Of a stretch of 64,000 bases of DNA, positions 56,401-64,000 are shown piece by piece (positions within the stretch are counted from its first letter, which is position 1; each line of letters opens with the position of its first letter). A program made the translations under genes and the position numbers. The stretch covers positions 83,144-147,143 of the forward strand of contig BDDC01000033.1 of NCBI GenBank assembly GCA_001662425.1, read 5' to 3'. Origin of the DNA: Chlamydomonas sphaeroides (lineage: Eukaryota > Chlorophyta > Chlorophyceae > Chlamydomonadales > Chlamydomonadaceae). A model generated the notes under the pieces. The model had not been told where the DNA came from, did no database searches, and saw only the letters and a list, made by a program, of their open reading frames with translations.

Positions 56401-59400
56401 TGGCGCGGGTGCTGCTGGCGACCACGCCCACCGTGACAAGGTGGGACTAGGGCAGGTACCGCCCGGTCCTCGGTTCGCATGTCGCAGTGCTTCATGCTTG
56501 ACCCTTGCCCCATACCAAACCATCGCACAGTTCGGTGCGGACGCGCTGTACGATGCTGCCGTCAAGGTGAGCGCAGCACGGGCGTCTCTGGGCAGTCGCT
56601 ATGGCGGTGGGACCCCACCGCTGTAGTATCCGCATCAGAGTGGATAAAACGTATCGCCCAGCTGGGGATGCCCGGATCGATATACAACAACCTCACGGAC
56701 CCCGTGGGCCACATGCGTCACGCACGCACAACCGCAGGGCAACCTCCCGGTCATCGAGGCGCTGATTGCTGCCGGCGGGCGCATCCGAAACCCCTACCCC
56801 GTAAGCCTGGCTTGCGTCGCTGCCGCGCTGGCGGCCCCTGCTCTATCCGCGGGGTGCGGCGACCCGGCGGCGGCGACCGCGGCAGCAACGCCGCCCACCC
56901 GCCGCTGCCTCTCGCATACCTACCTGCGACAAGAGGCCCTGCACCGCCTCCGCTGCCCGATGGCAGTTGATCGGCGACACCACGGCGCTGATGGTCGCAG
57001 TCGCAACCGAGGGCGGCAACCCGGTGGAGCTCACCCAGCTGCTGCTGGGCCGCGCTGCCAAGCTCCCACGCAGCACGTTCCTCGCCTTCGTGAACCATGT
57101 TGCCAGTGTGGGTACGGCAGCGACCCGGCCTAGCACCTGACGGGTTCACGCATGCGGGTAGCGAGCCTTGCATTTTCAGCAGCAGCAGCAGCATCCGCAG
57201 CAGCAGCCACCCGCCCGAGCAAGGCAATCATTCGCGGTCGTGCGGACGGACGGGCACGTGCCGCGGAGACCTGCGTATGGCCTGCCGGCCCCGTGCAAGC
57301 GGTGCCTCCCCATTGGCCCACCGCCGCTGTCCCCCACCCAGAACGGCACCACGGCGCTGCTGACAGCGGCCCGGCGCAACGAGACTGAGGTGGCGCTGGC
57401 CTTGCTGGAAGCCGGGGCCGACCACAAGCTGGTCGACAAGGTGCCTGCTGGTTGGCTGCGGCGGCGGGGCCCGGGGCATGTGCGGCGGCGGCGCTGGCAT
57501 GTGGCATGAGGGTCGTGCTGGCCGCAGCGCCCAGCGCGGCCGCGGCCCGTCACAGCCCCCTGCTGGTCGAAGCTGGCTGGGCATGCGGAGATAGGTCGTG
57601 TGACCACCTCGGGGGGCCATGCGGCGGGTCACAGGTGGAGGCACGGCTGCGGACACCGTGGACGCCTGCGTGTTGGGTGACGAGCTGGGTGCGTGTGGTC
57701 GGTCCCCTCGAGTCACGTTCCGTTGCCCCGCCTGCGTGCCCTCGCTGTCCCCAGGCCGCTGCAGACCCCATGAACCAGGCGCTGATCAACGTAAGCGTGG
57801 ACAAGTGTCCCCATCGGGAATGGTAAAGGGGCGAAGCCCCAGTTCGTCCTCCGTCTGGGGCTGCCGGCCGCCGCCCGATCATCGGGGGGCTGCATCCGAT
57901 TAAGGCGTTAAAACGCAGGCGCCCACCAAGCATCTCAGACGGATCACGCATGACGGGCGGGTTAAGTGGTACGGACAGGTCAACCGCTTGCGTCAAGCGT
58001 TTCGACCCAGCTTGCGGCGACGGGGGCGCGGGGCGCCCAGGGGGTTGCCATGGCATCAAACGACCCTCTGAGGGCCCCTGGCCACGGGCAAGCCCCAACA
58101 TTTCTTCCTCCTCTTTGCCGCACACACTGCCAACCAACAACCCCACCCTTACCTTGCCGCGGTGCCCTCGCTCGTCACCCACAGGGCAATGTCTCCATCG
58201 CCAAGGCGCTCATCGCAAAGGGCCACCGAGTGGCGCTGTACTACCGGGTACGCGTGGGCGCTGCCGGGGTCACGAGGGGCACGCAGCGGCCACGGACTGC
58301 CCTCGTCCCTCCTCGAGGCCCGCCCGGATCGGCAGCAATGCCGCCCGACCGCCCCTCTTACCACGGCCCCCTTATTCCCCCACGCCCGGCCACCGCAGCA
58401 CCTGGGGAACAAGACGACGCTGATGCTTGCCGGCGCCTCGAAGGGCGGCAATGCGCTTGAGCTGACGGAGCTCCTGCTAGCTCGCGTCACCGAGCTCGGG
58501 CCCGACAGGCTTGGCGGCTACATCAACTTCGTCGATCAGGCAGGTCACATTTGCGCCATACATCATGCGACATGCGTCATGCGGCATGCGTCATGCGCCC
58601 CCTTGCTCTGCGCCACCCGCCCGCTTGCCGACTGGCTGCTCTGCCCTTGGTGCTCAGGGCGGCACCACGGCCCTCATGGCGGCGGTCCGGCGCAACGACA
58701 CGGACGTAGCGCTGGCGCTGCTGAGGGCTGGGGCCAACTGCACGCGGGGCGACAAGGTGGGCCGCTGCACAGCTGGGGCTGCGCGGCAGCAGCGGGCGCC
58801 GGGAAGCCTACCGTAGGGGCCGTGTGCGGCTGGCCGGGCCCCAGTGCCGCCGCAAGCCTGCGTTGACAGAACGCAGCGCCCGCAGCTCATGTGCCGCCCG
58901 CTGCTGCCCCGCTGCCCCGACTGCAACTCATCAGTCGGGCTCCTTCCCGCTGCACCAAGCGATCGCCAAGGTGGGGCCCGGCACAGGGGGGCGTGGGACA
59001 CGTAGCCTGTGGCGGCAAGACTAGAGTCAGCAGCGGTCGCCATGCGTGCGATGCGAGTGCCAAGTGCGGCCCCCCGAGCCCCGTGGGACACACCGGCAAC
59101 CGCTGGCCATGTCTCATATCCATGCCGGGGCCCTCCGCTCCGTTCTTATGCCCATTTGCAACAAAGCCGTGCCCCAACCGCACCGGTCCCCAGCCCCCGG
59201 TACTCTGCTTTGGCAGGCGCCCGGTAGTTGTGGCGTGGAATTAGACCAACGCCCACGTCGTGCGGTTGCTTCCGCTGCTCCATGCAGTTCCCGCCGCGGC
59301 CCCAACTCCCATCCTCGCGTATCCAGCCTGGACTCCTCATCTGACCTGCCTCTGTGCCTTCATGCCCCCTGACTTCAACTGCTTTGCCCTTGTGACCCCC

Positions 59401-62400
59401 AGGGCAATATGCCCATCACCAAGGCGCTCATCGCAGCGGGCGAAAAAATAACATCGTACTATCCGGTATGCGTGGGCGCTGTCGGCAGGGTCAATGCATG
59501 CTTGGGCGCTGTCGCGGTCGGCTCCCCCGCTGAAGCCACCAACAGAACCCCGTGAACCCCTCCCCCTTGGCTCCCTGATTCCCCCGCGCCCGGCCATAGC
59601 GCCTGGGGAACATTACGACGCTGATAGCGGCCGGCGCTCCGGAGGGCGGCAACGCGCTGGAACTGACGGAGCTGTTGCTTACCCATGCTGCCAGCCTCGG
59701 ACCCCGCTTGCATGGCGTCTACATCAACTTTGCCGATCAGGCAGGTCACCCTGCACAACATGCGCCATGCGTCATGCGTCATGCGTCATGCGACATGCGC
59801 CCCCTCACACTGCGCCACCCACCCGCTTGCCGATTGGCTTCGCCCCTGGCTGCTCTGCCCTTGCTGCTCAGGGCGGCACCACGGCCCTCATGGCGGCGGC
59901 CCGGCGCAACGACACGGACGTAGCGCTGGCGCTGCTGAGGGCTGGGGCCAACTACACGCTGGGCGACAAGGTGGGCCGCTGCGAAAGATGGGGCTGCGCG
60001 GCAGCAGCGGGCGCCGGGAAGCCTGAGGGGCCATGCGCGGCTGGCCGGGCCCCAGTGCCGCCGCAAGCCTGCGTTGACAGAACGCAGCTTCCCCAGCTCA
60101 TGTGCCGCCCGCTGCTGCCCCGCTGCCCCGACTGCAACTCATCAGTTGGGCTCGTACCCGTTGCACCAAGCAATCGCCAAGGTGGGGGCCGGCACAGGGG
60201 GGCGTGGGGCACGTGGCCTGTGGCGGCAAGACTGACGTCAGCAGGTTCCCTGGCGTGCGTACCGAGTCCGGGCCCCTAAGACGCCCCGCCCGACGCCAGC
60301 CCCGTCTGGCAGGGTCCTTGGCGCCTACCCTGGCCCCGAACTCCGCCGATTGCCCATTCGCAAGGAAGCCGCGACGACCCACCCCACCCCACCGTGCCCC
60401 TGGTACCCCGCTCTGGCAAAGGCCGTCCAAGAGCTGCTGTCCGGGTCGCAAGCAACGCGGCGCCCACGCCCATCCTTATGGAAGCCAAGCAGGCTCTAAC
60501 GACCCCTGCTTGTCAACGCCCCCCCTGCCTCGACCCTGACCGGCACCCCACCCCGCCGACACAGGGCAATGTCCCCATAACCATGGCGCTTATTGCAGCC
60601 GGCGACAAAGCTGACGTCTATTATCCGGTATGCTTCATTGTGACTCCACCGTACAGCGTGCAGCCCACAATGCCATGCGGCTTCGCCCCTCCTTAACCCT
60701 GCGGCAAGCCCTCCTGCTGGTCTCTTGTCGCACGCGCGCAGAGCCTGAAGCGCGTCACGACGCTCATGACGGCCGCGATCAGCGAAGGCGGCAACGCGGT
60801 AAACCTGACCAAGCTGCTGCTGGACCACATCAGGGCCGTCCGGAGCGAGACCGCAGCGGGGTACATCGACTTCTTTGACGAGGCAGGTCGCTCCCGGTGC
60901 CAGGGAAACGGCGGCGCCAGGCAGCAGCCAGCATGCCGCAAGCACCCCCCGTTGGCCTCCTGCTGCGCGGGCCAGGGCTGCTGCAAAAGGGCGCCGCCGA
61001 GCAAGGTGCACCGCACGTGGCGCACAGCATCTGCGCGGGTGCCTGCGGGGCGCTGCAGCGGGGGCGGGTGCCTGCAGCCCCTCGCCGACATCGCGCGGCA
61101 GCCCCCAGCCCGGTCCCAAATGTGAGGTCCTTTGCGCCCCAGCGCCCCGCGGCACCAAAACGCGCTCCACCTGCGCCCCCAGCGCCACCCTGCGCGACAT
61201 CCACCGCTGCCTGGCGCTGCCCGCCACGCGCTCCACGCGCTGCGCCTACGTCTCGCTGCTGGGGCCCGAGCACAGCCGCCCTTGCATGGCACGACACTGC
61301 CCCACCCACCCACCCACCCAACCCCGCCTTTTCACGCCACCCAGGACGGCAACACGGCGCTGCTGTACGCCGTGGAGAGGGGCGACACCAGGGTGGCGCG
61401 GCTGCTGCTGCGAGCGGGCGCCAGCCCGGACGGCCCGTCCGACCAGGTGCGGGGTCAGCAGCCATGGCCGGTCGGCGGGAGCGCAGCGGCCGGCAGCCGC
61501 GAAAGATACGCGCGACCCGTTCCCCAAACCCTGCAGCCGCTCAAGAGCCCCTGGCACGCCGCGGTGCTGAGGGGCAGCCCCCGCATGGTGTCGTCCATGC
61601 TCACGCTGGGCAAGACCGACCCGGACGAGGTGCGGCTGCCGTACACGCGCCACCGCTGCATGGGCGCCGGCAAGGCCACGTGGCCCCGCTCCCTCCCTCC
61701 CATGTTACCAGTGCGCCAGTCGCCCGGTGGCCGCCCGGCTGCTGCTGCTGCTGCTGCTGCGGTGGTGGCTGTGACTGCAGCGAGCGGCCTCGGCTGCGGC
61801 GTGCGTTGAGCGCACCCGTTGGCGGGAGCGCACCCGGCGGCGGCCCACGCCGCGGGCTGCATGCGCCCTAGCCCGACCCCTGCGCCCTGCCCCCACCCTC
61901 GCCCGACCTCTCCCCCAAGCTGTTGCCCTTGCGCCCTACAGCGTTACAACGGCACCATGCCGCTGCTGGCAGCCGCCGCCTCCCGCGGGTCCGCAGACAT
62001 CGTGCGGTTGCTGCTCGATGCGAAGGCTGACCCGGGGGCCCTGGGCGAGGTGAGGGGCCGGGGGGGTGAGGCCCAGGCCGCTGGCCTCCACTGCGCCCCC
62101 GTCTCCTGACCTGCGTCCCAGCAGCTGCGGCACCCAGCTCGCCAAGCGGTGCTCGCCCGCTCGCCCACGCGCCCGCCCGCCTCCATCTCTCCCCAGAGGA
62201 GCTGGACGGCGCTGCACTACGCCGCGCAGGCCGGCAGCACCGACATCGTGCGGCTACTGCTGGACGCCGCCGCGGACGATTGCCCGTGCAAGGCGGCGGG
62301 GCTGCTGGAGGCGGAGGACGACGGCGGCTATACGGCCCTCATGGTGGCCGCCTACCACGGGCACCAGGACGTGGTCCGGGAGCTGCTGGCGAGGGAGGCC

Positions 62401-63250
62401 GACCCGGACGCCCTGGACAACGTGAGGGCAGCAGGGGCCTGCTGCCGTGGCCGCGGCGATGGCTCGCTTGGGTACAGTCTGCACCGGCTACTCGGAAGCT
62501 GCACGGCATGGCCACCTCCCCCCTCCGCCCTCCGCCCTCCGCCCTCCACTGCCACCCGCCCTTCCTAGAATGGCCGCTCCGCGCTCGGCTGGGCGGCCAG
62601 GTCTGCCGTCGACAGCACGGCCGTCGTGGCGGCGCTGCTGGAGGCGGGCGCCGACCCCACGGTGGTGGACGAGGTGCGGCCGCAGCAGCGTCGGGGTGCG
62701 GCCGCAGCAGCGTCGGGGTGCGGCCGCAGCAGCGCCGTGCACTGCAGGGGCCAGGCGGGGCCGGAGATGGGAGGGCGCCGTGGGGTGCCATCAGCGCGCC
62801 GCCCCCGCTGGGGCCCGTGCCGCGCCCCTTGCTTGCTGCTCGGTCGCCAGCTGGGTTCGGCGCCGTTCCGTGTGTGTCAACGGCACCCCGGCCTCCCTCG
62901 CAGGCGGGCCTCACGCTGCTGCACCACGCCGCGGCGGGCGGCCACAGCGGGGTCATGGGGCTGCTGCTGCAGCAGCCCGGGATGCGGCGGATGGTCAACA
63001 CCAGGAGCAAGGTGCGTGCGCGAGCGGTCGGTCGGCCTCGGATTGCGGTTGGTAGGGCCCGGCCCCGCCCTGCTCTTGGCCTCCCTCGGATGCGGTGGGT
63101 AGGGCCCGGCCCCGCCCCGCTCTTGGCCCCCATCGGACCCGCTCACCCCCAACGCCACCCCCCCAGGACGGATCCAAGCCGCTGACAGTGGCGCTTGAAG
63201 CGGCGAACCAGGAGGCTGTGTGGTGGTTGCAGCGTGCAGGGGCCGCATGA
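53458..63250 (+). CDS. U-box / transmembrane / ankyrin-repeat protein, paralogue 2 with duplicated exon cassettes
   Basis: Starts at 53458 to match the N-terminal length of paralogue 1; an in-frame ATG at 53413 is possible. Exons 53458-53665 and 53754-53911 encode a U-box (FVCPITGLLLRDPVIAADG, YERCDLTQWLEESDTSPVTG). From 54310 an Ala/Pro/Thr-rich region follows, ending in a transmembrane helix (LSTAVAVLVVWLAAMGAA) with donor at 55460. Then come ankyrin exons: 55800-55892, 56070-56174, 56352-56440, 56531-56566, 56738-56800, 56967-57107, 57342-57440, 57755-57790, 58185-58247, 58399-58539, 58658-58756, 58935-58970, 59403-59465, 59600-59740, 59872-59970, 60146-60181, 60565-60627, 60742-60882, 61345-61446, ~61546-61629, 61942-62049, 62197-62421, 62569-62673, 62904-63011, 63167-63250 (TGA). 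Two places do not stay in frame: around 54660-54720 and the 89-nt exon 56352-56440. So the gene is either partly damaged, mis-assembled or spliced in a way I could not see. A membrane E3 ligase with an ankyrin receptor part is inferred. Confidence 0.78.
55672..55719. repeat. (tgtggg)n intronic microsatellite
   Basis: Seven to eight copies of gggtgt in the 55460-55799 intron; a short (CA)n run follows at 55927-55940. Confidence 0.85.
56531..60882 (+). repeat. Tandem four-exon ankyrin cassette (63-141-99-36 nt)
   Basis: The exon series is 36-63 | 141-99-36-63 | 141-99-36-63 | 141-99-36-63 | 141-102. All are phase 0. The 63-nt exons start at 56738, 58185, 59403 and 60565 (spacing 1447, 1218 and 1162 bp). 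The 36- and 63-nt exons together make one 33-residue ankyrin repeat (SGSFPLHQAIAK plus GNMPITKALIAAGEKITSYYP); the 99-nt exon is exactly one 33-residue repeat (GGTTALMAAVRRNDTDVALA onward); the 141-nt exon is a long 47-residue repeat with a GGNALELTELLL core. The two central copies also share intron sequence, so they are the most recent. Confidence 0.92.
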
Positions 63251-64000
63251 TGAGGGCCTGGGACGGGGGTCCGGTGCGGGATGTGGGATGCCATGATCGG
63301 TGGGAGAGTGGAGGGCAGCGGGCAGGCCGTGGTCCGGTGCGGGATGTGGGATGCTCTGAGTCATGGGTGGGGGCTGCGGGCAGCGCGCTCGCGCGCTGCC
63401 AACCGCGGGCATGAGCGGCACCGCGTAGGAGTGGCTGGTTGCCGACGGACGCGAAACGCGAAAAGAAACGCAGGATGTGGTGTGTGGGGGCGGTGGCCTC
63501 CTGGCTGTGGCGGCGGAAGGAGTGCAAGGCCTGCCGCTGCGAGCGTGCTGCGCATTGGCTGCAGGTGAGGAGGCAACCTTTATATTCCTCCTTTGATTTC
63601 GCTCTAGCTTGTAATAACCTTACCAGCTCACTACCGTAAGCAGGATTTCGCGGCCGCTGCGAGCAGGCACTTAGAAACCACGGTATTGTCCGGCTGGCGC
63701 ACCCTTCTGGAGGAATGATGGTCCCACCCGCGCAAACCAGTGGTGGGCTCTGCCAGGGGCCCTTTCGGGCTGTCGCTGCCTGCCCACCACGACATGCCAT
63801 GAGTTGCCGGTGTTGGCAGTTCTAGCGGACCAATGCAATGTTGGGGACTCGCTCCTCTCACGGGTAACAAAGGGCACGCCGTACGGCCGGCGCCACGAAC
63901 CCTGGGTGAGGAAGCGACACCGGGCGACAGCGTGTGTGGCCGCAGCGGGGGCCGCAGCTCGGGTGGTGCCGTAGCTCTCGGGGGGGGGGGGGGGGGGGCC
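63251..64000. other. 3' flank of U-box gene 2
   Basis: No coding exon is supported. It contains a duplicated ccggtgcgggatgtgggatg at about 63270 and 63333, a TGTAA at 63610-63614, and ends in a G homopolymer like the ones beside the assembly gaps. Confidence 0.55.
63610..63614 (+). terminator. Candidate TGTAA polyadenylation signal of U-box gene 2
   Basis: TGTAA in a locally AT-rich stretch about 360 nt past the stop codon. Confidence 0.45.

Overview
This window looks like nuclear genome sequence from a GC-rich green alga, most likely a chlorophyte of the Chlamydomonas/Volvox order. The signs are very high GC, genes broken into many short exons with GT-AG (sometimes GC-AG) introns, introns packed with G/C-rich minisatellites, TGTAA-type candidate polyadenylation signals, a secreted protease carrying a Pro/Ser cell-wall-type linker, and plant-type versions of conserved eukaryotic genes. 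There is no operon structure, no Shine-Dalgarno signal and no prokaryotic mobile element. Exon models come from reading both strands and checking splice phase by hand. They are predictions, not transcript-supported.

Layout: (1) about <436-7346 (+), a secreted M43/pappalysin-like zinc metalloprotease with a Pro-rich linker and Cys-rich fibronectin-II-like modules, interrupted by an assembly gap at 5860-6205. (2) 17578-9569 (-), a Set2/SETD2-type H3K36 methyltransferase with CW, AWS, SET, post-SET and SRI domains. (3) about 18033-20615 (+), a helical-repeat protein of the OPR/organelle RNA-factor kind. (4) 23911-22083 (-), an ER/V-ATPase-accessory (BIG1/VOA1-like) type I membrane protein. (5) 24344-34590 (+), a 24-exon, about 2180-residue NT-C2 plus coiled-coil protein. 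(6) 37832-36225 (-), Mago nashi of the exon-junction complex. (7) about 38096-41484 (+), methionyl-tRNA formyltransferase. (8) 42804-50966 and (9) 53458-63250 (both +), tandem paralogues with an N-terminal U-box, a low-complexity region, one transmembrane helix and a long ankyrin domain. An ankyrin-coding remnant lies between them, and a second assembly gap (51024-51360) sits just after gene 8.

Three neighbouring pairs are divergently transcribed from short shared intergenic regions (SET2/OPR, BIG1-like/NT-C2, Mago/FMT). Most of the genes are unrelated housekeeping functions. The unusual part is the U-box-TM-ankyrin pair. Gene 9 has grown by repeated duplication of a four-exon cassette with exact exon lengths 63-141-99-36 nt, all in phase 0. 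Introns were copied along, and non-canonical GC donors are preserved in the copies. One cassette-like exon upstream is 10 nt short and breaks frame. This looks like an actively evolving membrane-anchored E3-ligase family with variable ankyrin receptors, and it is the best candidate for an undescribed system here.
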